In this document: piece after piece, positions 16,945 through 25,728 of the stretch
How the letters are laid out: each line of letters opens with the position of its first letter
How positions within the stretch are numbered: the first letter of the stretch is position 1
From: Deltaproteobacteria bacterium
GTDB taxonomy: Bacteria; Desulfobacterota; Desulfobulbia; Desulfobulbales; JAJRZW01
Assembly (NCBI GenBank): GCA_024275015.1
Contig: JAJRZW010000041.1
Location: forward strand, 1 to 43,939
Direction of reading: 5' to 3'
DNA: 43,939 nt
Made by a program: the position numbers and the translations under genes
The notes under the pieces: model-generated
Databases searched by the model: none
The model's input: the letters and a program-made list of their open reading frames with translations, nothing else
Told to the model about the DNA's origin: nothing

Positions 16945-17769
16945 TTAGAGCAGGTTTGCGCGGATAAATTCGACGCCGTTACGGAACAACAGCAGCCCGG
17001 CGCCTTCCTCGGGGAGTTCTTCCCGGGTCCAGCGGGGGTGGTTTGTCCGGTGGACAAAGGCCTCGGGGTGGGGCATGAGACCGAATATACGGCCGGACGG
17101 GTCACAGAGACCGGCGATGGCCCCGGGAGATCCATTGGGGTTGGCCGGGTATTCCATGGTTTCCATGCCGGTCCCGGGATCGGCGTAGCGCATGGGAACG
17201 AGATTTTCCGCGGTGATCCGTGTCATCAATTTCTGGTCGCGGACCACGAATTTGCCCTCACCGTGACGGACGGGGAGGTATATGGTTTCAATTCCGCGGG
17301 TAAAGACGCAGGGCGATTGAGTATTGGTGCCAAGGGTGACCCAGCGGTCTTCAAAACGGCCGGAATCGTTATAGGTGAGGCTGACCTCCCGCTGGTCATA
17401 TCGGCCGTCAAGGCCGGGGAGAAGCCCGGTTTTCACCATCAGCTGAAAACCGTTACAGACCCCGAGGATGAGTTTACCGTCGTTGATGAAGCGGGTGATC
17501 TGTTCGAAAACCGGGCTGCCGTTGCTCTTGACCCGGGCGTGTTTAAGGCGGTGAGCCCCGGCCTGGCCGGCGCCGAGGTCGTCGCCGTCGAGAAAACCGC
17601 CGGCAAGGAGAAGAAAATGGTAGTCGTCAAGGCTGACCTCGCCGGCGATTATGCGGCTGATGTGGATGATATCGACCGTGGCCCCGGCGAGTTTGCAGGC
17701 ATGGGCCATCTCGTTTTCACAATTGGTCCCGTATCCGGTGATAACGATGGCCTTTATTTCTTTTTTCAT
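16945..17769 (-). CDS. purQ: Phosphoribosylformylglycinamidine synthase subunit PurQ
   Basis: Glutaminase subunit of FGAM synthase, which supplies ammonia to PurL for the fourth step of purine synthesis. Class I amidotransferase fold: the nucleophile elbow LGVCNGFQL contains C105, and HPE near the C-terminus carries H234 and E236. Other family sequence is GYGTNCENEMAHAC, LLLAGGFLDGDDLGAG and PVRHGEGKF. At 274 residues it is slightly longer than average. purL and purS are not in the window. The ATG overlaps the stop of the upstream HD gene by four bases. Confidence 0.92.
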   Translation of the reverse strand: MKKEIKAIVITGYGTNCENEMAHACKLAGATVDIIHISRIIAGEVSLDDYHFLLLAGGFLDGDDLGAGQAGAHRLKHARVKSNGSPVFEQITRFINDGKLILGVCNGFQLMVKTGLLPGLDGRYDQREVSLTYNDSGRFEDRWVTLGTNTQSPCVFTRGIETIYLPVRHGEGKFVVRDQKLMTRITAENLVPMRYADPGTGMETMEYPANPNGSPGAIAGLCDPSGRIFGLMPHPEAFVHRTNHPRWTREELPEEGAGLLLFRNGVEFIRANLL

Positions 17770-18434
17770 CCTGTTTCTCCGTATATTTCCAGATCAAGGC
17801 GGTGAAAGAACGCCTCCATGAATTCCCTGCGGCGGCGGGATTCCTTTTTTCCCGGTTTGGTGAGCATCCGCTGGGGTATTTTTTTTAACTTTACCGTAAA
17901 TTCCCGCCATGCTGTGTCTTCGCGGCCGTAGGAGAGGGTGCCGCGCAGGTCGATGTCGCTGTTGTGCAGCCTTGCCCCGACCTGGCCGGCGAAGAGAAAG
18001 GCGCGGCCGATCCCGACGGCGCCGAGGGAATCGAGCTTGTCGGCGTCAAAGAGGACCATGGCCTCAAGGGTGTCCGGGCAGTCGTGGCGGTTGCGGAAAC
18101 GGTGGCGGCGGATGGCGTCGCAGGCCAGTTTCACGTCATCTCCGTTAATGCCGATGGCGGTCAGGATTTCCGCGCTTCTTTCAGCGCCGAGGGCGGCGTG
18201 GCAGATTTTACCCAGGCTTTGGTGTTCGTCGATGCGTCCGATATCGTGGAGCAGGGCGGCGATGGCGACGATATCAAGACGGGCGCCAAGTTTTCGGCCG
18301 AGTTCAATGGCGTTTTTTTCCACCCGCAGGGCGTGGTCAAGGCCATGACAGCCGTCGCGGTCGTATAGGGGGGCAGCCGCATCCACTACCTTGCGGCGCA
18401 ATTCCGGGGTGAGTATGCCCGGGGGATCAATCAT
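17766..18434 (-). CDS. HD-domain metal-dependent phosphohydrolase
   Basis: 222 residues, soluble. The HD signature is complete: H30 and H34 in DGCHGLDHALRVEKNA, H63-D64 in AALLHDIGR, and an Asp in VLFDADKLDSLG. It resembles the YedJ-type group of small HD hydrolases, which act on nucleotides or other phosphomonoesters. The substrate cannot be predicted. It overlaps both neighbours (YkgJ-type gene by eight bases, purQ by four), so the three genes are co-translated. Its place next to purQ weakly suggests a nucleotide link. Confidence 0.85.
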   Translation of the reverse strand: MIDPPGILTPELRRKVVDAAAPLYDRDGCHGLDHALRVEKNAIELGRKLGARLDIVAIAALLHDIGRIDEHQSLGKICHAALGAERSAEILTAIGINGDDVKLACDAIRRHRFRNRHDCPDTLEAMVLFDADKLDSLGAVGIGRAFLFAGQVGARLHNSDIDLRGTLSYGREDTAWREFTVKLKKIPQRMLTKPGKKESRRRREFMEAFFHRLDLEIYGETG

Positions 18435-19134
18435 CGCCGAACATGGCCTCCGTCACCTGTTTTATCCTGCTTTTCAGTAGATCAAGTCCGTCTTTGCCGC
18501 CGTTACTGCCCCCTTTCTTGTCCAGGGGAAAACATCTGGCTTCGGGGTCGAGGTAGAGAGAGTTGATATACGCCTGTATCTCTTCCCCGCTTAACTTTCT
18601 TTCCCGGGCCATTATTTCGGACCGTAGCCGGTAGATGAGGTCCGCGGCCCGGTTATAGGGTTCAAGACCCTGATCGGCGAGCCAGGTCCGCGGGGTCTGT
18701 TCCCGGGCCTCGGCAAAACCCCGGCAATGATTTTCATTAAGGACGACGTAACGTTCGGCAATGCCGCCACCGTCGTTCATGCTGATTCCCCGCCCGAGCG
18801 GGTAGGCGCGGCAGGCCGCGGGGCGGTCGGGATAGACCCGGCATCCGGCGTTGCTGACAAAGGGGCAGCGGTCGGCGTTTTTTTCGTCCATGGCCAGCAT
18901 CACCTGGGGCAGGGGCTCTTCCGGGATCACCGCGACCATTGCGTAGCGGTCAAGAAATTCTGTCGCGCTTATGCCGAGACCGGAACAGAGACGGATGACA
19001 TCGTAGGGCGACAGGGACAGCTCCAGGCTGCGGCAGCAGTCGGTGAAACAGATAACCCCGGGATGACAATTGAATCTGAAGGGTTCATCCGGGCCGATTT
19101 TCGTGATTTCGGCCCGGATACGGTCGCGGGGCAT
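18427..19134 (-). CDS. YkgJ family cysteine-cluster protein
   Basis: 235 residues. The N-terminal cluster C23, C29, C33-C34 (NCHPGVICFTDCC) plus two later cysteine segments (DRCPFVSNAGCRVYPDRPAACRAYPLGR) is the signature of the YkgJ/UPF0153 proteins, thought to bind zinc or iron. Biochemical role is unknown. The C-terminal half (~150-235) is helical and charged. It starts nine bases after the secDF stop on the same strand and overlaps the downstream HD gene. Confidence 0.85.
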   Translation of the reverse strand: MPRDRIRAEITKIGPDEPFRFNCHPGVICFTDCCRSLELSLSPYDVIRLCSGLGISATEFLDRYAMVAVIPEEPLPQVMLAMDEKNADRCPFVSNAGCRVYPDRPAACRAYPLGRGISMNDGGGIAERYVVLNENHCRGFAEAREQTPRTWLADQGLEPYNRAADLIYRLRSEIMARERKLSGEEIQAYINSLYLDPEARCFPLDKKGGSNGGKDGLDLLKSRIKQVTEAMFGDD

Positions 19135-19143
19135 GGGAGATTG

Positions 19144-21708
19144 TTATTCCTTTTTACCAAGGAGATCAAGGAGCGGACTGGCGATAAATATTGACGAGTA
19201 GGTGCCAACGATGATCCCCGAGAGCAGGGCGAAACTGAAGTCGTGGATCACCGATCCGCCCATGACGAACAGGGCCACCAGAACCAGCAGGGTGGTCATC
19301 GAGGTGATGGTTGTCCGGGCCAGGGTGTCGTTTATGGAGCGATTGATGATCTCGAAGAAACTCGTCCCCTTCATTGTTTTCATGTTTTCGCGGATTCGGT
19401 CGAAGACGACCACCGAGTCGTTGAGGGAGTAACCGGCAAGGGTGAGAAGGGCGGTGACGATCATCAGGGTCATCTCGATGTTCATCAGCCAGCACAGGCC
19501 GAGGACAACAATAACGTCATGGAAGGTCGCCGCCGCCGCCGCCAGGCCGAAACGGAAGTCGAAACGGAAGGCGAGATATATAAGGACCCCGGCAAGGGAG
19601 ATCAGGATCGCCTCGATTGCCTCCTGCCGCAGGGTGGCGCTGATGGCCGAGCCGATCTCGGCCCGGCTTTCCTCGATGAAATGTTTGTCGCCGAGGCGTT
19701 GGCTCAGGGCCGCGGTGATCCGGTCGCTGTCAGATCCGACGACCTCCTTTGACTTCTTTATCCTGATGATCAGGCGGTTTTCGTTTTCCACCTGCTGCAA
19801 CATGGCACCATCGATGCCGCCATCGGCAAGGGCGGCGCGAACCTCTTTTAAGGCGAAGGGCTTTCCCGCCTTGTACTGGACAATGGTGCCGCCGGAGAAA
19901 TCAACCCCGAGATTGGCGTTACCAATGAGGATTTCGACAAAGGCAAAGAGGCCGATGGCGACCATGATCCCGGAGATGGCAAAGGTGATTTTGCTGATCT
20001 TCATGAAATCGATCTTCGGATTTTTAATCAGGCTCATGAATGACAGTTTTTTCAGACGATGGCCGGAAAGGAGAATGTTGTAGATAACACGGGTGCCGAA
20101 GAGGGTGGTGAAGAGGTTGAAGATAATACCGAAGGACAGGGTGACCGCAAAACCCTTGATCGGCCCGGTACCGAAGAGAAACAGGGCCATGGCGGTGATC
20201 AGGGTGGTCACCTGGGAGTCGACGATGGACCAGAATGCCATGTCGTAGCCGCTTTCAATCCCCGAGGCGAGTCCCTTTTTAAGGGCGAACTCCTCCCTTA
20301 TTCGTTCAAAGATGAGGACGTTTGAATCGACTCCCATGCCGAGGGAGAGGATGATCCCGGCGATACCGGGCAGGGTCAGGGTTGCGCTCATGGTCGACAG
20401 GCCGGCAAAAAGGAGCAGGAGGTTGATGAGCAGGGCGAAATCGGCGATGAGTCCGGAGACGCGGTAATAGACGATCATGAACACCAGCACCAGGGCCGCT
20501 CCGAGAAGACCGGACATGAGTCCTCGCTGGATTGAATCGCGGCCGAGTGAGGCGCCGACGGTGAGGTTCTGGATGATTTCCACCGGCGCGGGCAAGGCCC
20601 CGACCCGGAGGACGATGGCGAGGTCGCTTGCTTCTTCATAGGTAAAACTGCCGCTGATCTGGGCCCGGCCGCCGAGTATCTTTTCCTGGATTACCGGCGC
20701 GGACTTGACGATGCCGTCGAGGATAATCGCGAAACGCTTCTGGACGTTTTTTTCGGTGATCTGGGCGAATATCCTGCCGCCGCGGCCGGTAAGATCGAGA
20801 CTGACGTAAGGCTCGTTAAATGTGCCGCCGACCCGGACCCTGGCGTCCTGGATCATGTCACCGGTCATCATTATCGGTGATTTTATCAACAGCGGGATTA
20901 CCCGTTCAACCCCGGTCTGGGGATCTTTTCTCTTCTCGAAATATATCGCGGTATTGGCCGGCAGCTGATTTTCAAGGACGCGGTTGAGTTTTTTGCGTCC
21001 TTCGCCCTCTTTCCATTTCCCGGTTTTTTTCGCCTGGGAGATCAGGCTTTTTAAGTCAACGTCGCCGCCGTCATAGAGGAGCTTGAACTCAAGCTGGGCT
21101 GTTTCGCCGATCAGTTTCATCGCCCGTTCAGGGTTTTTGATCCCGGGGAGCTGGACCACGATTTCGTCGGCACCCTGGCGGACGATAACCGGTTCGGTGA
21201 CCCCGAACTGGTCAATGCGGTTCCTGATGACCTCAAGGGACTGATTGATGGCGTTGTCGTTGATGAAATCGATTTTTTCCTTGCTCAGACGCAGGGTGAT
21301 ACGGGGGAAGCTCCCCGGATTCTGCTCGATGTCATAACTGAGGCTGTCGAAATTTTTATCCAGTTCCTTTTTTATCTGGTCGATGGCGCCGGTGTTGGGG
21401 ATGGTGAAGACAATGGCCTTTTTATTGTCGCCGGGGGTACGGACCAGGCTGATGTGCTGGTCGGCCAATACCTGTTTCAAATCCTGGGCCGAAAGGTCGA
21501 GGGTGTTTTCCTTGGCTTTTTCGATATCGACCCTGAGAATCAGGTGCATGCCGCCCTGGAGATCAAGGCCCAGTTGCAGGGCGGCCGGGGCGAGATAGCT
21601 TTTCCACCATTTGGGCAGCGAATCGGTGAATGACGGCATTACCGTCATTCCGGAAAAGATCAGGGTAAAGATGAGGAGAAAAATTTTCCATTTAAGATTT
21701 TTATTCAT
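19144..21708 (-). CDS. secDF: Fused SecDF protein translocase subunit
   Basis: 854-residue inner-membrane protein that uses the proton gradient to pull exported proteins off SecYEG. The SecD half has an N-terminal membrane helix, LGLDLQGGMHL at ~45-55, the large periplasmic P1 region and the six-helix block with GMGVDSNVLIFERIREE. The SecF half begins near residue 560, with NLGVDFSGGTIVQY around 598-608 and the second six-helix block containing SLNDSVVVFDRIREN. Most proteobacteria have separate secD and secF, so a single uninterrupted frame is notable. yajC, often upstream, is absent; the upstream gap holds repeat R6. Co-directional with the YkgJ, HD and purQ genes. Confidence 0.95.
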   Translation of the reverse strand: MNKNLKWKIFLLIFTLIFSGMTVMPSFTDSLPKWWKSYLAPAALQLGLDLQGGMHLILRVDIEKAKENTLDLSAQDLKQVLADQHISLVRTPGDNKKAIVFTIPNTGAIDQIKKELDKNFDSLSYDIEQNPGSFPRITLRLSKEKIDFINDNAINQSLEVIRNRIDQFGVTEPVIVRQGADEIVVQLPGIKNPERAMKLIGETAQLEFKLLYDGGDVDLKSLISQAKKTGKWKEGEGRKKLNRVLENQLPANTAIYFEKRKDPQTGVERVIPLLIKSPIMMTGDMIQDARVRVGGTFNEPYVSLDLTGRGGRIFAQITEKNVQKRFAIILDGIVKSAPVIQEKILGGRAQISGSFTYEEASDLAIVLRVGALPAPVEIIQNLTVGASLGRDSIQRGLMSGLLGAALVLVFMIVYYRVSGLIADFALLINLLLLFAGLSTMSATLTLPGIAGIILSLGMGVDSNVLIFERIREEFALKKGLASGIESGYDMAFWSIVDSQVTTLITAMALFLFGTGPIKGFAVTLSFGIIFNLFTTLFGTRVIYNILLSGHRLKKLSFMSLIKNPKIDFMKISKITFAISGIMVAIGLFAFVEILIGNANLGVDFSGGTIVQYKAGKPFALKEVRAALADGGIDGAMLQQVENENRLIIRIKKSKEVVGSDSDRITAALSQRLGDKHFIEESRAEIGSAISATLRQEAIEAILISLAGVLIYLAFRFDFRFGLAAAAATFHDVIVVLGLCWLMNIEMTLMIVTALLTLAGYSLNDSVVVFDRIRENMKTMKGTSFFEIINRSINDTLARTTITSMTTLLVLVALFVMGGSVIHDFSFALLSGIIVGTYSSIFIASPLLDLLGKKE

Positions 21709-21903
21709 CCGTTACAGGGCTCCCTTTGGTGGCCGGTATTTCCATTGCCCCGTGGCGGCGTGTTTTAAACACGCGTGGGGTTGATTACAAAAACAAGGTT
21801 TGCGCGGCGATTATAATAACTCGGCGGCCAAAAGGCAAAAGACAAAAGGAAAAAGTTGAAAAGAGTAGCCTCAGGCGCTTATTATGGGTAGCTTTTAATC
21901 ACT

Positions 21904-22030
21904 GATGGCGTTGTAAGAATTTCGGTCTACTGCGTCGTAGCGCATTTTTGTTCGCTCGACATACCATATATATGGTCTCGCTCACCAAAATATACTACTC
22001 CTTGTATATCGAAATTTTCACTTAGCCATC
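21904..22030. repeat. R6 imperfect inverted-repeat element between secDF and rsfS
   Basis: Ends GATGGCGTTGTAAGAATTTCG (21904-21924, quoted ends differ at a few positions) and CGAAATTTTCACTTAGCCATC (22010-22030) are imperfect inverted repeats of ~21 bases. Inside is a short palindrome, ACCATATATATGGT. The sequence is AT-richer than its surroundings. Only one copy is present in the window. The whole 21709-22162 gap holds this element and heptamers, and I see no gene. Confidence 0.5.
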
Positions 22031-22123
22031 GACTATTTATTACGAGTTCATCTGCTGTATACCGTGAGTGGAAAGGCCACGGTGCGGACGCAGGGCGCAG
22101 GAGAATGCCGGACCGATGAGCTG

Positions 22124-22147
22124 TTGAACCGTGAACCTTATTTAACC
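22124..22147 (+). repeat. Degenerate heptamers upstream of rsfS
   Basis: TTGAACC, GTGAACC and a stretched TTATTTAACC follow each other 15-40 bases before the chosen rsfS start. They resemble the units at 24096-24124; TTATTTAACCCC is also found at 11606 before waaF. Confidence 0.55.
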
Positions 22148-22162
22148 CCGGAAAATAATGAG

Positions 22163-22552
22163 ATGAGAAAGATCAGAAAAGAATTACGCGGCCTTGAATC
22201 CTTGGATTTGGCAGGGATTATTGTCCGCGCTGCCACGGACCGTAAGGGGATTGATCCGGTGGTTCTTGATGTCAGGCTTATTGCCGGGTTCACCGATTAT
22301 TTCGTTATTGTCAGCGGCCGTTCGTCGCGGCAGGCGCAGGGGCTGGCCCGGGCCATTGACGAGGCCGTCGGCAGCCGCAGATTATCGGCGGCCAAGGTCG
22401 AGGGGCTTGACGAGGGACATTGGATCCTGCTCGATTATAATGATGTGGTGGTGCATGTGTTCTATGAGGAAACGCGTTCCCTTTACGACCTTGAAGGACT
22501 GTGGCATGACGCCCCCCGGGTGACGCCGGCCGGCGGGGAGGACGCTGAATAA
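22163..22552 (+). CDS. rsfS: Ribosomal silencing factor RsfS
   Basis: Iojap/YbeB-family protein that binds L14 on the 50S subunit and blocks subunit joining in stationary phase or starvation. Conserved sequence: LDLAGIIVRAA near the N-terminus, FTDYFVIVSGRSSRQ, and the C-terminal EGLDEGHWILLDYNDVVVHVFYEETRSLYDLEGLW. The frame opens at 22064, but the first ~33 residues come from repeat sequence. The ATG at 22163 gives 129 residues, in the family range, with GGAAAA upstream. Its stop overlaps the gpmI start by one base. Confidence 0.92.
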   Translation: MRKIRKELRGLESLDLAGIIVRAATDRKGIDPVVLDVRLIAGFTDYFVIVSGRSSRQAQGLARAIDEAVGSRRLSAAKVEGLDEGHWILLDYNDVVVHVFYEETRSLYDLEGLWHDAPRVTPAGGEDAE

Positions 22553-24099
22553 TGGCGGACAGACCGGTGATCCTGGCGATCCTTGACGGTTGGGGTGTGG
22601 GTGGCGGCGGTGATGACGATGCGGTTCGGGTTGCCCGGACCCCGAATATCGACGCCTGGGCCGGGGCATATCCCTGTACCAATCTTGCCGCCCATGGCGA
22701 GGCCGTGGGGCTGCCGCCGGGACAGATGGGGAACTCCGAGGTCGGCCATCTCAATATCGGCGCCGGTCGGGTGGTGTATCAGGATTATACCCGGATCAAC
22801 CGTGCCATTGCCGATGGTTCCTTTGCTGAGAATCAGGTTTTGGCCGAGGCGATGGCTGCGGCGGAGAATACGGCCCTGCATCTATTCGGCCTGGTCAGTA
22901 ATGGCGGGGTCCACAGTCATCTGAACCATCTTTACGCCCTGGTTGAGATGGCGGCGTCAAGGGGGCTCAAGCGGGTATTCATTCATGCCTTTACCGACGG
23001 CCGTGACACCCCGCCGGCGAGCGCTCTTGCCTGTATCGAAGAGCTTCAGTCCCGGCTTGATCGTATCGGCTGTGGTCGGATCGCCACCGTCTGCGGCCGT
23101 TATTACGCCATGGACCGCGACCAGCGATGGGATCGGGTCGAGTCTGTCTTTAAGGCCCTGGTTGCAGGGGACGGCGTGCATGGCCTTGATCCGGCGCGGG
23201 CGGTTAAAGACGCTTATGCCGCCGGGGAGACCGATGAGTTTATCCGGCCGGTGGTCGTCGGCATTGACGGTGCCCCCACCGCCACGGTTGACGAAGGGGA
23301 TGTGGTTATTTTTTTCAACTTCCGCGCCGACCGGGCCCGGCAGCTTACCCGGGCCTTTATTGAAGACGATTTTGACGGCTTTGATGTCTCCGGCCGTCCG
23401 GCCCTGGCCGCGTTGGTCACCATGACCGAGTACGAGAGCGATTTTAATCTTCCGGTGGCCTTTCCTCCCTTTGAACTGAAGCATATCCTCGGCGAGGAAG
23501 TCAGCCGCGCCGGGATGAACCAGCTCAGGATCGCCGAGACGGAGAAATACGCCCATGTCACTTTTTTCTTTAACGGCGGGGTGGAAGAGCCTTTTGTCGG
23601 TGAGGAGCGGCTGTTGATCCCCTCGCCGCGGGAGGTCGCCACCTATGACCAGAAACCGGCGATGAGTGCCGAAGAGATTACCGACCGGCTGCTGGCGAAA
23701 CTTGAGGCAAACCGGCATGACCTGGTGGTATTGAACTTTGCCAACGGTGACATGGTCGGCCACAGTGGGATAATGGACGCGGCCGTGGCCGCCTGTGAGG
23801 CCGTGGACTCCTGTCTTGGCCGTCTGGCGGCGAAGATCGGTGAGCTTGGCGGGATACTGCTTGTTACCGCTGACCACGGCAACGCCGAGCATATGCGCGA
23901 CTTCGACGGTACCCCGTTTACCGCCCATACAATTAACCCGGTGCCGTTCATGGCGGTGGGGGCGACCATGAAGGGAAAGAAGCTGCGAAGCGGCGGGGCG
24001 TTGAAGGATGTCGCCCCGACGATTCTTACCCTTCTCGGTCTTGACGTGCCCGGGGAAATGGACGGGCGGGATCTCTTTGACCACTCTGACGTGACCTGA
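22552..24099 (+). CDS. gpmI: 2,3-bisphosphoglycerate-independent phosphoglycerate mutase
   Basis: Interconverts 3- and 2-phosphoglycerate in glycolysis and gluconeogenesis using two manganese ions. 515 residues, alkaline-phosphatase fold. The phosphorylated serine is S62 in GQMGNSEVGHLNIGAGR. Further signatures are LILDGWG-like LAILDGWGVG, FTDGRDTPP, GRYYAMDRDQRWDR, NFRADRARQLTRA, and the metal-binding NFANGDMVGHSG and VTADHGNAEHM. Starts on the last base of the rsfS stop codon. The stop codon at 24097-24099 is embedded in a heptamer array. Confidence 0.96.
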   Translation: MADRPVILAILDGWGVGGGGDDDAVRVARTPNIDAWAGAYPCTNLAAHGEAVGLPPGQMGNSEVGHLNIGAGRVVYQDYTRINRAIADGSFAENQVLAEAMAAAENTALHLFGLVSNGGVHSHLNHLYALVEMAASRGLKRVFIHAFTDGRDTPPASALACIEELQSRLDRIGCGRIATVCGRYYAMDRDQRWDRVESVFKALVAGDGVHGLDPARAVKDAYAAGETDEFIRPVVVGIDGAPTATVDEGDVVIFFNFRADRARQLTRAFIEDDFDGFDVSGRPALAALVTMTEYESDFNLPVAFPPFELKHILGEEVSRAGMNQLRIAETEKYAHVTFFFNGGVEEPFVGEERLLIPSPREVATYDQKPAMSAEEITDRLLAKLEANRHDLVVLNFANGDMVGHSGIMDAAVAACEAVDSCLGRLAAKIGELGGILLVTADHGNAEHMRDFDGTPFTAHTINPVPFMAVGATMKGKKLRSGGALKDVAPTILTLLGLDVPGEMDGRDLFDHSDVT

Positions 24100-24124
24100 A
24101 CCGTGAACCCGTGAACCTGGAACC
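24096..24124 (+). repeat. Heptamer array joining gpmI and thrC
   Basis: Units CTGAACC, GTGAACC, GTGAACC and TGGAACC, with one extra C, contain the gpmI stop codon and end three bases before the thrC ATG. They leave no room for a standard ribosome-binding site except within the array. Confidence 0.75.
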
Positions 24125-24127
24125 GTT

Positions 24128-25516
24128 ATGAAATACATCAGTACCCGGGGCGGGATCGCCCCGATCCCGTTTACCGAGGCGGTGATGATGGGGCTGGCCG
24201 GTGACGGCGGTCTCCTCCTGCCCGAGACCATTCCGGTGGTGGACGACACCACCCTTGACCGATGGCGCGTCCTTTCCTATCCCGATCTCGCCACCGCGGT
24301 GATCTCGCTTTTTGCCGCTGATCTCGAACCGGAGGTGCTCGCCGGCCTCACCCGTCGTTCCTATGCGGTCTTCAATCATCCCGAGGTGGTGCCCCTGGTC
24401 GAACGCGGCGGGATTACGGTCATGGAACTTTTCCACGGCCCCACCCTGGCCTTCAAGGATATTGCCCTGCAATTTCTGGGCAACCTGTTTGAGTACCTCC
24501 TCGGCCGTGATGGCCGGCGAATGAACATCCTCGGTGCCACCAGCGGTGACACCGGCAGCGCCGCCATCCACGGGGTGCGGGGGAAGGCGGGGATCAATAT
24601 CTTTATCCTCCATCCCCACGGCCGGGTCAGTCCGGTCCAGGAGTTGCAGATGACAACGGTCACTGACGCCAATGTCTTCAATATCGCCATTAAAGGCACT
24701 TTTGACGACGGCCAGGCGATGGTCAAGTCGATTTTCAGCGATGCGGCCTTTAAGGAAAAATATCATCTCGGAGCGGTGAACTCGATCAACTGGGCCAGGA
24801 TAGTGGCCCAGGTGGTCTATTATATCTACGCCGCTCTCCGCCTCGGCGGTGAGGGGAAGAGAGTTGACTTTTCCGTCCCCACCGGCAATTTCGGTGATAT
24901 CTTTGCCGGTTTTATCGCCCGGTGGATGCTGGGCGGCCGTATCGGCCGTCTGGTCCTGGCCACCAATGGCAATGATATCCTCAGCCGCTTTGTCAACCAG
25001 GGGGAATACTCCAGATCCGCCGTGGTCCGGACTTCAAGTCCGTCCATGGATATCCAGGTGGCGAGTAATTTCGAACGTTTTCTCTTTTATCTCTACGACA
25101 AAGACCCGGGCCGGGTGAGCGCGGCGATAAATGAGTTTGCCGCCTCGGGCCGTCTGTTGTTCTCCGCGGCCGAACAGGAGACAACCCGGGAGATATTTGC
25201 CGCGGACATGGTTGACGAGGCCGCGACGATTGCCACCATCCGCGAGGTCTTTGCCGCTGACGGCTATCTTTTTGACCCCCATACCGCTGTCGGGGTCCGG
25301 GCCGGGATGGCGCATAAGCTGGACGATGTCCCCATGGTCTGCCTCGCCACCGCTCATCCGGCCAAGTTCGGGGCCGCGGTTAAGCGGGCCATTGGCCGTG
25401 AGCCCGAACTGCCGCCGTCTCTGGCCGGGCTGGACAAACTTGAAAGTCGCTGCCGGATTCTTTCCGCCGACGAGGGGGAGATCCGGCAATATCTTGCCGC
25501 CAACGCCCTGATCTGA
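24128..25516 (+). CDS. thrC: Threonine synthase
   Basis: PLP-dependent enzyme converting O-phospho-homoserine to threonine. 462 residues, fold type II, of the long form. The PLP lysine is K110 in MELFHGPTLAFKDIALQFLG. GATSGDTGSAAIHG binds the phosphate of PLP, and VPTGNFGDIFAG is the second family block. N-terminal MKYISTRGG is typical. No threonine attenuator or leader peptide is visible because the upstream gene ends 29 bases before. Likely co-transcribed with rsfS-gpmI. Confidence 0.95.
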   Translation: MKYISTRGGIAPIPFTEAVMMGLAGDGGLLLPETIPVVDDTTLDRWRVLSYPDLATAVISLFAADLEPEVLAGLTRRSYAVFNHPEVVPLVERGGITVMELFHGPTLAFKDIALQFLGNLFEYLLGRDGRRMNILGATSGDTGSAAIHGVRGKAGINIFILHPHGRVSPVQELQMTTVTDANVFNIAIKGTFDDGQAMVKSIFSDAAFKEKYHLGAVNSINWARIVAQVVYYIYAALRLGGEGKRVDFSVPTGNFGDIFAGFIARWMLGGRIGRLVLATNGNDILSRFVNQGEYSRSAVVRTSSPSMDIQVASNFERFLFYLYDKDPGRVSAAINEFAASGRLLFSAAEQETTREIFAADMVDEAATIATIREVFAADGYLFDPHTAVGVRAGMAHKLDDVPMVCLATAHPAKFGAAVKRAIGREPELPPSLAGLDKLESRCRILSADEGEIRQYLAANALI

Positions 25517-25728
25517 ATTTTCCCCCCACAGACGATTTTCCCTGTCCTTGCTTTTTATATCTTGGTTACGGTATGATCCGGTCAGGGAAAAGGTTTTCTG
25601 AACCGACTGTGTCTTTCCGGTTATAAAAAGTTTTGACCGGTATCATGATTTTTTCGTCTTTTCAGGCCGATGGAATCTGGTCGCGTCATGTGTCGCCCAC
25701 AGTCTGTTTTTAGCTCTGTCGGGGATTT

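Noticed and set aside
17038-17805. 255-residue frame antisense to purQ
   Set aside because: Shadow of purQ codon bias; no domain.
22957-24252. 431-residue frame antisense to gpmI
   Set aside because: A long antisense frame produced by codon bias. It is His/Gly/Arg-rich, without a recognisable domain, and lies opposite a clear gpmI.
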